From assembly GCA_023150215.1 (NCBI GenBank), contig JAKLLJ010000135.1, positions 1 through 8,451 on the forward strand: a DNA stretch of 8,451 nt, written 5' to 3'. This stretch comes from Thauera sp. Lineage in GTDB: Bacteria; Pseudomonadota; Gammaproteobacteria; Burkholderiales; Rhodocyclaceae. Position numbers and translations under genes: made by a program. The notes below the pieces were generated by a model, which saw nothing but the letters and a program-made list of their open reading frames with translations, had not been told where the DNA came from and did not search any database. Below, piece after piece: positions 1 to 7,600 of the stretch (position 1 is its first letter; each line of letters starts with the position of its first letter).

Positions 1-1177
1 CGAACTCGACGGCGAAGTCGTCGAGCGCGCCGACCCGCACATCGGCCTCCTGCACCGCGGCACCGAGAAGCTCGCCGAGACGCGCACCTGGGTGCAGTCC
101 GTGCCGTACATGGACCGTCTCGACTACGTGTCCATGATGTGCAACGAGCACGCCTACTGCATGGCGATCGAGAAGCTGCTCGGGGTCGAGGTTCCGCTGC
201 GGGCCCAGTACATTCGGGTGATGTTCGACGAGATTACCCGCGTCCTGAACCACCTGCTCAACATCGGTACCCATGCCCTCGACATCGGCGCGATGACCAT
301 GGTGCTGTATACGTTCCGCGAGCGCGAAGACCTGATGGACGTCTATGAGGCAGTCTCGGGTGCGCGCATGCATGCGGCGTACTACCGTCCGGGCGGCGTC
401 TATCGCGATCTGCCGGACCGCATGCCCAAATACGAGGTCAACAAGTTCAAGAACGAGAAGACGGTTCGCGAGCTCAACGCCAACCGCGAAGGCTCGATGC
501 TCGACTTCCTCGAGGACTTCACCAACCGCTTCCCGACCTACTGCGACGAATACGAGACACTGCTGACCGACAACCGCATCTGGAAGCAGCGTACCGTCGG
601 CATCGGCGTGGTATCGCCTGAGCAGGCGCTGGCCTGGGGTTTCACCGGTCCGATGCTGCGCGGCTCGGGCATCGCCTGGGATCTGCGCAAGAAGCAGCCC
701 TACGAGGTCTATGATCGCGTCGATTTCGATGTGCCGATCGGCAAGAACGGCGACTGCTACGACCGTTACCTGTGCCGCATGGAAGAGATGCGCCAGTCGA
801 ACCGCATCATCAAGCAGTGCATCGACTGGCTGCGCAAGAACTCCGGTCCGGTCATCACCGACAACCACAAGGTCGCGCCGCCTTCTCGCGAGGCGATGAA
901 GACCAACATGGAAGAGCTGATCCACCATTTCAAGCTCTTTACCGAAGGCATGCACGTGCCAAAGGGCGAGGTGTACGCGGCGGTCGAGCATCCGAAGGGC
1001 GAGTTCGGCGTGTATGCGGTGTCGGACGGGGCGAACAAACCCTACCGGCTCAAGCTGCGCGCGCCGGGCTTCGCGCACCTCGCGGCCATGGACGACATCG
1101 CCCGTGGCCACATGATTGCCGACGTGGTCGCGATCATCGGCACGATGGACGTGGTGTTCGGCGAGATCGATCGCTGA
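1..1177 (+). CDS. nuoD: NADH-quinone oxidoreductase subunit D (5'-truncated by window)
   Basis: This is the 49-kDa-type subunit of complex I, which sits at the foot of the peripheral arm and forms much of the quinone-binding pocket with NuoB and NuoH. The reading frame is open from base 2, so the gene enters from upstream; 391 codons are visible before the TGA at 1175-1177. Compared with the usual length of about 417 residues, roughly 25 N-terminal residues are missing, including the loop that carries the quinone-site histidine. Visible family signatures are DPHIGLLHRGTEKLAE near the start, then RLDYVSMMCNEHAY, whose tyrosine (codon 125-127) matches the quinone-headgroup tyrosine known from the family. 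The C-terminal DVVFGEIDR ending is also typical. A GTG at 92 is an internal valine and not the start, because family similarity continues upstream of it. It is followed by an 88-nt spacer before nuoE. Identification is secure. Confidence 0.97.
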   Translation, partial: ELDGEVVERADPHIGLLHRGTEKLAETRTWVQSVPYMDRLDYVSMMCNEHAYCMAIEKLLGVEVPLRAQYIRVMFDEITRVLNHLLNIGTHALDIGAMTMVLYTFREREDLMDVYEAVSGARMHAAYYRPGGVYRDLPDRMPKYEVNKFKNEKTVRELNANREGSMLDFLEDFTNRFPTYCDEYETLLTDNRIWKQRTVGIGVVSPEQALAWGFTGPMLRGSGIAWDLRKKQPYEVYDRVDFDVPIGKNGDCYDRYLCRMEEMRQSNRIIKQCIDWLRKNSGPVITDNHKVAPPSREAMKTNMEELIHHFKLFTEGMHVPKGEVYAAVEHPKGEFGVYAVSDGANKPYRLKLRAPGFAHLAAMDDIARGHMIADVVAIIGTMDVVFGEIDR

Positions 1178-1265
1178 GCGCGCCCGCGCGCAACAGCGGA
1201 TGGGCGCCTGCGGGCGCCGCGGTATCAAACAAGAATCGGCAGGCTATCCGGAAGATCAAGACGAC
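1178..1265 (+). other. nuoD-nuoE spacer with competing GC-rich stems
   Basis: This is the longest untranslated gap in the window. GGCGCC at 1203-1208 can pair with GGCGCC at 1213-1218 around a TGCG loop (6-bp stem). Alternatively GCGCCCGC at 1180-1187 is perfectly complementary to GCGGGCGC at 1210-1217, giving an 8-bp stem that excludes the first one. No T-run follows either, so an intrinsic terminator is unlikely. The 3' part is relatively A-rich and carries a moderate ribosome-binding site, GGAAGA at 1250-1255, ten bases before the nuoE ATG. Pairings are read directly from the sequence; any role in mRNA processing or stability is inference. Confidence 0.5.
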
Positions 1266-1745
1266 ATGCTGAGCCAGGAATCGCTGCAACAGATCGATCG
1301 AGAGATCGCCAAGTATCCGCCCGATCAGAAGCAATCCGCGGCCATGGCTGCGCTGCGGATCGCGCAGGTCGAGAAGGGCTGGTTGCCCAACGAGCTCATC
1401 GAGTTCGTCGCCCGCTATCTCGGCATGGCGCCGATCGCTGCCTTCGAGGTGGCGAGCTTCTACAACATGTACGATCTAGAGCCTGTGGGCCGGCACAAGA
1501 TCACTGTGTGCACCAACTTGCCGTGCGCCCTATCCGGGGGTGTACACGCAGCCGACTACATCAAGCACAAGCTCGGAATCGATTTCAACGAGACCACGCC
1601 GGACGGTAAGTTCACGCTGAAAGAAGGCGAATGCATGGGCGCCTGTGGCGACGCCCCGGTGCTGCTGGTGAATAACCATCACATGTGCAGCTGGATGACC
1701 ACCGAGAAGATCGACCAGATGCTGGCCGAGCTGGACAAGAAATGA
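1266..1745 (+). CDS. nuoE: NADH-quinone oxidoreductase subunit E (24-kDa type, [2Fe-2S] N1a)
   Basis: This thioredoxin-fold subunit of the NADH-dehydrogenase module holds the off-pathway [2Fe-2S] cluster N1a next to the FMN of NuoF. The protein is 159 residues, the normal family length. The four cluster ligands are visible as C82 and C87 (CTNLPC) and C123 and C127 (CMGAC). The helical N-terminal half contains the typical VEKGWLP and the FEVASFYNMY stretch. The frame is open upstream to 1116, inside nuoD, but I chose the ATG at 1266. MLSQESLQQIDREI begins where family members begin, GGAAGA lies ten bases upstream, and an earlier start would overlap nuoD heavily. The TGA stop overlaps the nuoF ATG (ATGA at 1742-1745), which suggests translational coupling. 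Confidence 0.97.
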   Translation: MLSQESLQQIDREIAKYPPDQKQSAAMAALRIAQVEKGWLPNELIEFVARYLGMAPIAAFEVASFYNMYDLEPVGRHKITVCTNLPCALSGGVHAADYIKHKLGIDFNETTPDGKFTLKEGECMGACGDAPVLLVNNHHMCSWMTTEKIDQMLAELDKK

Positions 1746-3061
1746 GCACGCAAGGAATGATCCTCGCCGGCTGTGACGGCGACCGCACCTGGCGGCTCCA
1801 GGACTATGTCGCCCGCGGTGGTTATTCGGCACTGAAGAAGATCGTTGCCGACAAAGTCGCGCAGGACGCGATCATCGCCGAACTCAAGACGTCGGTGCTA
1901 CGCGGGCGTGGCGGCGCGGGCTTCCCCACCGGGTTGAAGTGGAGCTTCATGCCGCGCTCCTTCCCCGGCGACAAGTATCTGGCGTGCAACTCCGACGAGG
2001 GCGAGCCGGGAACCTTCAAGGATCGCGACATCCTGCGCTACAACCCGCACAGCGTCATCGAGGGAATGGCAATCGCCGCCTACGCGATGGGCGCGGCGCG
2101 CGGCTACAACTACATCCACGGCGAGATCTTCGAAGTGTACGCCCGCTTTGAGGAGGCGCTCGCCGAGGCTCGTGAAGCCGGCTTGATCGGGCAAAACATT
2201 CTCGGCAGCGATTTTTCGTTCGAACTCTTCGCGCATCACGGCTACGGCGCCTACATCTGTGGTGAGGAGACCGCGCTGCTCGAGTCGATCGAAGGCAAGA
2301 AGGGGCAGCCGCGCTTCAAGCCGCCCTTCCCGGCGAGCTACGGCCTGTACGGCAAGCCGACCACGATCAACAACACCGAGACCTTCGCATCGGTCCCCTT
2401 CATCATGAACATGGGCGGCGAGGCCTTCCTGAACCTCGGCAAGCCCAACAATGGCGGCATGAAGCTGTTCTCCGTGTCGGGGCATGTCAATCGCCCGGGC
2501 AACTACGAGATCCCGCTCGGCACGCCGTTCGCGGAGCTACTCGAGATGGCGGGTGGCATGCGCGGAGGTCGCAAGATCAAGGCGGTCATCCCCGGTGGTT
2601 CGTCCTCACCTGTCGTGCCCGGCAGCACGATGATGGATTGCACGATGGATTACGACTCGATCTCGAAAGCGGGTTCGATGCTCGGTTCAGGCGCGGTCAT
2701 CGTGATGGACGAGACAACCTGCATGGTGAAGGCGCTCGAACGGCTGTCGTATTTCTACTTCGAGGAATCCTGCGGCCAATGCACGCCGTGCCGAGAGGGT
2801 ACGGGCTGGCTGTACCGCGTGGTGCATAGGATCGAGCATGGCCTTGGGCGTCCGGACGACCTTGATCTGCTGAATTCGGTCACCACGAACATCATGGGTC
2901 GCACGATCTGCGCCCTCGGCGACGCCGCCTCGATGCCGGTGCAGAGCTTCGTCAAGCACTTCGGCAGCGAGTTCGAATACCACATCGAAAACAAGAAGTG
3001 CCTCGTACCGCCTGAAGTGCAGTACGCAGGCAGTCAAATCTACGTGAGCCCGTCATGCTAG
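1742..3061 (+). CDS. nuoF: NADH-quinone oxidoreductase subunit F (51-kDa type; NADH, FMN and N3 site)
   Basis: This subunit is the electron entry point: it binds NADH and FMN and passes electrons to [4Fe-4S] cluster N3. It has 439 residues, in the usual range. In order, the sequence shows a glycine-rich nucleotide-binding segment RGRGGAGFPTGLKW (about residues 54-67), the FMN/NADH-site stretch KYLACNSDEGEPGTFKDRD, the ICGEETALLESIEG segment, and ESCGQCTPCREG. C344, C347 and C350 are three of the N3 ligands and C390 (TICALGD) is the fourth. The ATG at 1742 overlaps the nuoE stop by four bases; an in-frame ATG at 1757 (five residues later) is a possible alternative, and the frame is also open upstream to 1685 within nuoE. 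No strong Shine-Dalgarno is seen, consistent with coupling to nuoE. The stop TAG overlaps the nuoG start by seven bases. Confidence 0.97.
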   Translation: MSTQGMILAGCDGDRTWRLQDYVARGGYSALKKIVADKVAQDAIIAELKTSVLRGRGGAGFPTGLKWSFMPRSFPGDKYLACNSDEGEPGTFKDRDILRYNPHSVIEGMAIAAYAMGAARGYNYIHGEIFEVYARFEEALAEAREAGLIGQNILGSDFSFELFAHHGYGAYICGEETALLESIEGKKGQPRFKPPFPASYGLYGKPTTINNTETFASVPFIMNMGGEAFLNLGKPNNGGMKLFSVSGHVNRPGNYEIPLGTPFAELLEMAGGMRGGRKIKAVIPGGSSSPVVPGSTMMDCTMDYDSISKAGSMLGSGAVIVMDETTCMVKALERLSYFYFEESCGQCTPCREGTGWLYRVVHRIEHGLGRPDDLDLLNSVTTNIMGRTICALGDAASMPVQSFVKHFGSEFEYHIENKKCLVPPEVQYAGSQIYVSPSC

Positions 3062-5394
3062 AGATCGAAATCGACGGCAAGCAGGTCCAGGTCAATGACG
3101 GCAGCACCGTGATCGAAGCTGCTGCGATTGCAGGGTCCTACATTCCGCACTTCTGCTACCACAAGAAGCTTTCCATCGCGGCGAGTTGCCGGATGTGTCT
3201 GGTGCAGGTCGAAAAGGCGCCCAAGCCGCTGCCTGCCTGTGCGACGCCGGTCACCAATGGCATGAAGGTTTGGACGCACTCCGAACTGGCGGTCAAGGCG
3301 CAGAAAGGGGTGATGGAGTTCCTGCTCATCAACCATCCGCTCGACTGCCCGATCTGCGACCAAGGCGGCGAGTGCCAACTCCAAGACTTGGCGGTCGGAT
3401 ACGGCTCCGCCGCTTCGCGTTACCAGGAAGAAAAGCGCGTCGTGTTCAACAAGAACCTCGGCTCGCTTGTTTCCACCGACATGACGCGCTGCATCAACTG
3501 CACACGCTGCGTCCGATTCACCGCCGAGATTGCCGGCGAGATGGAACTCGGACAAGCGTTCCGCGGCGAACACGCGGAGATCATGCCGTTCATCGAGAAG
3601 ACCGTCGATTCCGAGCTGTCGGGCAACATCATCGACCTGTGCCCGGTCGGGGCGCTGACCTCGAAGCCGTTCCGCTTCGCTGCCCGGACATGGGAGCTGT
3701 CACGTCGCAAGTCCGTCAGTCCGCATGATTCGCTCGGCGCAAACCTGATCGTGCAGACCAAGCACGAACTCGTGAAGCGCGTGCTGCCGCTCGAGAACGA
3801 AGACGTCAACGAATGCTGGTTGTCTGACAAGGACCGTTTCTCCTACGAGGGCTTGGCCAGCGAGCAGCGCCTGACTTCGCCGATGATCCGTCACGGCGGG
3901 CAATGGAAGCAGGTCGACTGGCAGGCGGCGCTCGAATTCGTCGCCACCGGCTTGCGCGGTATCGCTCGCGACCACGGCGCAGAGACGCTTGGTGCGCTGG
4001 CCTCGCCGCACTCGACCGTCGAAGAACTCTATCTGCTGCAGAGGCTTGTGCGCGGACTGGGGTGCGATAACGTCGATTTCCGCCTCCGCCAGGCTGATTT
4101 CCGTGCCGACGGCAAGCGCGCCGGCGCCCCTTGGCTCGGCATGCCCGTCGCCGGCGTCAAGGACCTGACCCGCCTGCTGGTGGTGGGCAGCTTCCTGCGC
4201 AAGGATGCTCCGCTGCTCGCGCAGCGCGTGCGTCAGGCGGCCAAGAAGGGTCTGCACGTCAGCGCGATTGGCCCGAACGCCGAGGAGTGGCTGCTTCCGG
4301 TGCGCAACCGCGCCTTGGTGGCGCCATCCGCGATGGTGGCGACGCTCGCTCAGGTCGTTGTGGCGCTTGCCAAGGAAAAGGACGCTGAGGTCAGCGTCGC
4401 GCTGCTCGGCAAGCTGCCGGAGGCGGTCGGCGACGATGCGCTCGCGATTGCACAGAGCCTCGCTAGCGGCCGCAAGGTTGCGGTCTGGTTGGGCAACCTC
4501 GCGGCCCAGCATGAGCGTGCCTCGGAACTGCAGATGCTTGCGCAGGAGATTGCGCGTCTGACCGATGGCTGTTTCGGCTTCATCGGTGACGCAGCCAATA
4601 GTGTCGGCGGCTATCTTGCCGCTGCGGTTCCGGGCGAGCGCGGCCTCAACGCGGCGGCGATGATCGAGCAGCCACGCAAGGCTTATGTGTTGATGAATCT
4701 TGAGCCCGACCTCGACGTCGCGAACCCTGCGGCGACGATGGCAGCGCTTGACGCGGCGCAACTGGTCGTTGCGCTATCGAGCTTCGATTCTCCCGCGCTG
4801 CGGAAGGTCGCCGACGTGCTGTTGCCGGTCGCGCCCTTTACCGAAACCTCCGGCACCTTCGTCAATTGCGAAGGACGGGTGCAGAGCTTTACTGCAGTTG
4901 CCAAGCCGCTGGGTGAGGTACGTCCGGGATGGAAGGTGTTGCGCGTGCTCGGCAATCTCCTCGCCCTCGAAGGTTTTGGACAAGGTGATTCTGAAGCTGT
5001 GCGCGCCGAAGCGCTTGCCGGAGACGTCGCTGCAGCGCTCGATAACGGTCTGGAGGGGGTCGTCGTGTCGTCCGCCACCGGTCCGGCGGGTGTGCTGGAG
5101 CGTGTGACCGATGTGCCGATTTATTTCGCCGATCCGCTCGTTCGCCGCGCGCTATCGCTGCAGAAGGCTCGTGACGCAGCGCCCCCGGCGGCGCGCATGG
5201 CGCCGGCCACCTTGGCTGCGCTGGGGCTTTGCGCTGGTGATCGTGTGCGCGTCGCGCAGGGTGGCACCGGGGTGGAACTCGTGGTTCAGGAAGACGAAGG
5301 CTTGGCCGCCGGCTGCGTGCGTGTTGCGACGGCGCATCCCTCGACCGCAGCGCTTGGCGCAATGAGCGGTGATCTCAGCGTGGAGCGTGCGTAA
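3055..5394 (+). CDS. nuoG: NADH-quinone oxidoreductase subunit G (75-kDa type, short form without N7)
   Basis: This is the largest peripheral-arm subunit and carries the electron wire from NuoF towards NuoI. An N-terminal ferredoxin-like domain has the N1b [2Fe-2S] ligands C34, C45, C48 and C62. The N5 [4Fe-4S] ligands are H94, C98, C101 and C107, with the characteristic histidine. The N4 ligands are C146, C149, C152 and C196 (CPVGALT). From about residue 215 there is a molybdopterin-oxidoreductase-like domain without visible cofactor ligands, a structural remnant in this family; a conserved patch VADVLLPVAPFTETSGTF lies near residues 585-602. The CxxCxxxC...C set of the E. coli-type N7 cluster is absent, and the 779-residue length fits the mitochondrial-like form and not the ~908-residue enterobacterial one. 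The ATG at 3055 lies within the nuoF stop region (seven-base overlap), and the TAA shares its last base with the nuoH ATG. Confidence 0.96.
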   Translation: MLEIEIDGKQVQVNDGSTVIEAAAIAGSYIPHFCYHKKLSIAASCRMCLVQVEKAPKPLPACATPVTNGMKVWTHSELAVKAQKGVMEFLLINHPLDCPICDQGGECQLQDLAVGYGSAASRYQEEKRVVFNKNLGSLVSTDMTRCINCTRCVRFTAEIAGEMELGQAFRGEHAEIMPFIEKTVDSELSGNIIDLCPVGALTSKPFRFAARTWELSRRKSVSPHDSLGANLIVQTKHELVKRVLPLENEDVNECWLSDKDRFSYEGLASEQRLTSPMIRHGGQWKQVDWQAALEFVATGLRGIARDHGAETLGALASPHSTVEELYLLQRLVRGLGCDNVDFRLRQADFRADGKRAGAPWLGMPVAGVKDLTRLLVVGSFLRKDAPLLAQRVRQAAKKGLHVSAIGPNAEEWLLPVRNRALVAPSAMVATLAQVVVALAKEKDAEVSVALLGKLPEAVGDDALAIAQSLASGRKVAVWLGNLAAQHERASELQMLAQEIARLTDGCFGFIGDAANSVGGYLAAAVPGERGLNAAAMIEQPRKAYVLMNLEPDLDVANPAATMAALDAAQLVVALSSFDSPALRKVADVLLPVAPFTETSGTFVNCEGRVQSFTAVAKPLGEVRPGWKVLRVLGNLLALEGFGQGDSEAVRAEALAGDVAAALDNGLEGVVVSSATGPAGVLERVTDVPIYFADPLVRRALSLQKARDAAPPAARMAPATLAALGLCAGDRVRVAQGGTGVELVVQEDEGLAAGCVRVATAHPSTAALGAMSGDLSVERA

Positions 5395-6443
5395 TGGAAG
5401 CGATGCTGCAACCCGTTGCCGACTTGTTCGGAGCCGCCTGGCCTGCGGTATGGACGCTGCTCAAGATCGTCGCGATCATTGCGCCCCTGATGATTTGTGT
5501 CGCCTACCTGACGCTCGCGGAGCGCAAGGTGATCGGCTACATGCAGGTTCGCATCGGCCCCAACCGCGTGGGTCCCATGGGCCTGCTGCAGCCGATCGCC
5601 GACGGTATGAAACTCCTGTTCAAGGAGATCATCATCCCGAGCGGTGCCAACAAGGGGCTCTTCATCATCGGGCCAATCATGGCGATCGCTCCGTCCCTGG
5701 CCGCCTGGGCGGTGGTTCCCTTCGACGATGGCCTGGTGTTGGCGGACGTCAATGCTGGGCTTTTGTTCCTGCTCGCGATCACCTCGATGGAGGTGTACGG
5801 CGTGATCATTGCCGGCTGGGCGTCGAACTCCAAGTATCCTTTCCTGGGGTCGATGCGAGCAGCGGCGCAAATGGTGTCGTATGAGGTGGCGATGGGCTTC
5901 GCGCTGATCTGCGTGTTGCTGATCTCGTCCAGCCTCAACCTCACTGACATCGTGATGTCGCAGAATGAAGGCCGCTTCGCGGACATGGGGCTCGGTGTGT
6001 TGTCGTGGAACTGGATTCCGCTGTTCCCGATGTTTGTCGTTTATGTGATCTCGGGGATTGCCGAAACCAACCGTGCGCCCTTCGACGTGGTCGAAGGCGA
6101 GGCGGAGGTGGTGGCGGGGCACATGGTCGAATATTCGGGCATGACCTTCGCGCTGTTCTTCCTCGCCGAGTACGCGAACATGATCCTGGTGTCGATCCTG
6201 ACTTCGATCCTGTTCCTTGGTGGCTGGCTGTCACCGGTTGGTTTCCTGCCCGACGGCTTCCATTGGCTTGCAGTCAAGACGGCCTTCATCCTTTTGCTGT
6301 TCCTGTGGGCGCGAGCCACCTTCCCGCGCTTCCGCTACGACCACATCATGCGTCTCGGCTGGAAGGTGTTCATTCCGGTGACCCTTGCATGGCTGTTGGT
6401 GGTGACCGTGTGGATGATGTCGCCGCTGTCGATCTGGAGTTGA
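5394..6443 (+). CDS. nuoH: NADH-quinone oxidoreductase subunit H (ND1 type)
   Basis: This integral membrane subunit at the heel of complex I joins the peripheral arm to the membrane arm and lines the quinone-access channel and the first part of the proton path. It has 349 residues with about eight hydrophobic segments. Family signatures are AERKVIGYMQVRIGPNRVG at residues 42-60, followed by LQPIADGMKLLFKE. The loop ETNRAPFDVVEGEAE at residues 224-238 is rich in conserved acidic residues near the quinone chamber. The ATG at 5394 overlaps the nuoG TAA by one base (TAATG). GGAG at 5382-5385 is eight bases upstream, which favours this start; the next in-frame ATG, at 5403, is possible but less well spaced. 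nuoI follows after seven bases. Confidence 0.97.
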   Translation: MEAMLQPVADLFGAAWPAVWTLLKIVAIIAPLMICVAYLTLAERKVIGYMQVRIGPNRVGPMGLLQPIADGMKLLFKEIIIPSGANKGLFIIGPIMAIAPSLAAWAVVPFDDGLVLADVNAGLLFLLAITSMEVYGVIIAGWASNSKYPFLGSMRAAAQMVSYEVAMGFALICVLLISSSLNLTDIVMSQNEGRFADMGLGVLSWNWIPLFPMFVVYVISGIAETNRAPFDVVEGEAEVVAGHMVEYSGMTFALFFLAEYANMILVSILTSILFLGGWLSPVGFLPDGFHWLAVKTAFILLLFLWARATFPRFRYDHIMRLGWKVFIPVTLAWLLVVTVWMMSPLSIWS

Positions 6444-6450
6444 AAAGACC

Positions 6451-6936
6451 ATGGGTGCCAAGGATTACATCGGCAGTCTGTTCCTGATGGAACTCGTCAA
6501 GGGCATGGCCCTGACTGGAAGGCATTTCTTTCAGCGCAAGATCACCGTCCAGTTCCCGGAAGAGAAGACGCCGCAGAGCAATCGATTCCGCGGGTTGCAT
6601 GCGCTGCGCCGCTATCCGAACGGCGAAGAACGCTGCATCGCCTGCAAGTTGTGCGAGGCGATCTGTCCCGCGATGGCGATCACGATCGAGTCGGATCAGC
6701 GTGAGGACGGCTCGCGCCGTACCACTCGCTACGACATCGACCTCACCAAGTGCATCTTCTGCGGTTTTTGCGAAGAAGCGTGCCCGGTGGATGCGATCGT
6801 CGAAACCCGCGTGCTTGAGTATCACGGGGAGCAGCGCGGCGACCTCTACTACACCAAGCAGATGTTGCTCGCAGTGGGTGATCGCCACGAGTCGCAGATC
6901 GCAGCTGATCGCGAAATGGACGCCAAGTACCGCTAA
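6451..6936 (+). CDS. nuoI: NADH-quinone oxidoreductase subunit I (TYKY type, 2x[4Fe-4S])
   Basis: This 8Fe ferredoxin-type subunit carries clusters N6a and N6b, which hand electrons from NuoG to cluster N2 in NuoB. The protein is 161 residues, standard for proteobacteria. Two CxxCxxCxxxCP motifs are intact: C62, C65, C68, C72 (CIACKLCEAICP) and C101, C104, C107, C111 (CIFCGFCEEACP). The N-terminal stretch of about 35 residues is an amphipathic segment that in the family lies along the membrane beside NuoH. The start at 6451 is seven bases after the nuoH stop, with GGAG at 6436-6439 as a plausible ribosome-binding site. The TAA stop is immediately followed by a purine-rich AAGGGGAGG and a GC hairpin in the gap before nuoJ. 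Confidence 0.97.
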   Translation: MGAKDYIGSLFLMELVKGMALTGRHFFQRKITVQFPEEKTPQSNRFRGLHALRRYPNGEERCIACKLCEAICPAMAITIESDQREDGSRRTTRYDIDLTKCIFCGFCEEACPVDAIVETRVLEYHGEQRGDLYYTKQMLLAVGDRHESQIAADREMDAKYR

Positions 6937-6969
6937 GGGGAGGGCGCCTCGGCGCCGTTAGTCAAGAAC
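6935..6969 (+). promoter_or_regulatory. nuoI-nuoJ spacer: strong Shine-Dalgarno-like tract then hairpin
   Basis: AAGGGGAGG at 6935-6943 overlaps the nuoI stop and is the best anti-16S match near nuoJ, but it ends 26 bases before the nuoJ ATG, too far for direct use. Between them GGCGC at 6943-6947 can pair with GCGCC at 6952-6956 around a CTCG loop. If that stem forms, it would remove most of the excess distance, leaving 13 unpaired bases (6957-6969) before the ATG. No T-run follows, so a terminator is unlikely. The sequence just before the ATG (GTCAAGAAC) has no good Shine-Dalgarno of its own. Pairing is seen in the sequence; the bridging role is inference. Confidence 0.45.
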
Positions 6970-7575
6970 ATGGAATTCAAGACCTTCGTCTTTTACTTTC
7001 TAGCTGTGATCATGGTGATCGCGGCGCTGAGAGTGATTACCGCCCGGAACCCGGTACACGCCGCGTTGTTCCTGGTGTTGACCTTTTTCAACGCCGGCGG
7101 CATCTGGTTGCTGCTGCAGGCCGAGTTCCTTGCCGTGACGCTTGTGATGGTGTACGTCGGCGCGGTGATGGTGCTGTTCCTCTTCGTGGTGATGATGCTC
7201 GACATCAACCTCGACCGCCTGCGTGAGGGGTTCTGGAGTTATCTGCCGGTTGGCGCACTCGTGGGCGTGCTGATGCTCGCCGAGATGGCCATGGTCCTCG
7301 GGGGCAGCTATTTCGGGCTTGAGGCGATGCCTGCGCCGGCTGAGGCGGCAGAGGGCTACAGCAATACCCGTGAGCTTGGCCGCGTGCTCTACACCGACTA
7401 CGTCTATCCGTTCGAGCTTGCCTCGCTGGTGCTGCTGGTGGCGATGATCGCTGCGGTCACGCTGACACTGCGCAAGCGCAAGGGCCTGAAGTACATCCAG
7501 CCGTCCGAGCAGGTCGCCGTCAAGCGCGAGGGTCGCGTGGAACTGGTGAAGATGCAGGCTGAAAAAGAAGACTGA
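6970..7575 (+). CDS. nuoJ: NADH-quinone oxidoreductase subunit J (ND6 type)
   Basis: This is a membrane-arm subunit between NuoH/NuoA and NuoK, involved in coupling quinone reduction to proton pumping. It has 201 residues with five hydrophobic segments at about 6-23, 27-49, 54-77, 91-112 and 151-167. The third, VTLVMVYVGAVMVLFLFVVMM (residues 56-76), is the most conserved part of the family and is where the pi-bulge helix lies in known structures. The fourth and fifth segments are separated by a loop (AMPAPAEAAEGYSNTRELG) and the conserved LYTDYVYPFELA. The C-terminal tail is basic and cytoplasmic in type. The ATG at 6970 is chosen because MEFKTFVFYF begins just before the first membrane segment. 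The nearby ribosome-binding site is weak (see the upstream spacer). A 63-nt gap with a hairpin separates it from nuoK. Confidence 0.96.
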   Translation: MEFKTFVFYFLAVIMVIAALRVITARNPVHAALFLVLTFFNAGGIWLLLQAEFLAVTLVMVYVGAVMVLFLFVVMMLDINLDRLREGFWSYLPVGALVGVLMLAEMAMVLGGSYFGLEAMPAPAEAAEGYSNTRELGRVLYTDYVYPFELASLVLLVAMIAAVTLTLRKRKGLKYIQPSEQVAVKREGRVELVKMQAEKED

Positions 7576-7600
7576 CAACGCAGGCGAACAAAACAAGAAC

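Noticed and set aside
1116..1265. Upstream extension of nuoE into nuoD
   Set aside because: The added residues are Arg/Ala-rich shadow sequence. The ATG at 1266 matches the family start and has a ribosome-binding site.
772..1272. Plus-strand open frame overlapping the nuoD end and the nuoD-E spacer
   Set aside because: It is an out-of-frame reading of nuoD with no family resemblance, running on only because stops are rare in GC-rich DNA.
3700..4761. Long minus-strand open frame (353 codons) opposite nuoG
   Set aside because: It lies wholly antisense to a clear nuoG. Its translation is rich in Arg, His, Gln and Leu, as expected from the complement of GC-rich coding sequence, and has no recognisable domain.
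5286..6122. Minus-strand open frame (278 codons) opposite the nuoG end and nuoH
   Set aside because: It is antisense to conserved nuoH, and its His/Arg/Asp-rich composition is typical of a shadow frame.
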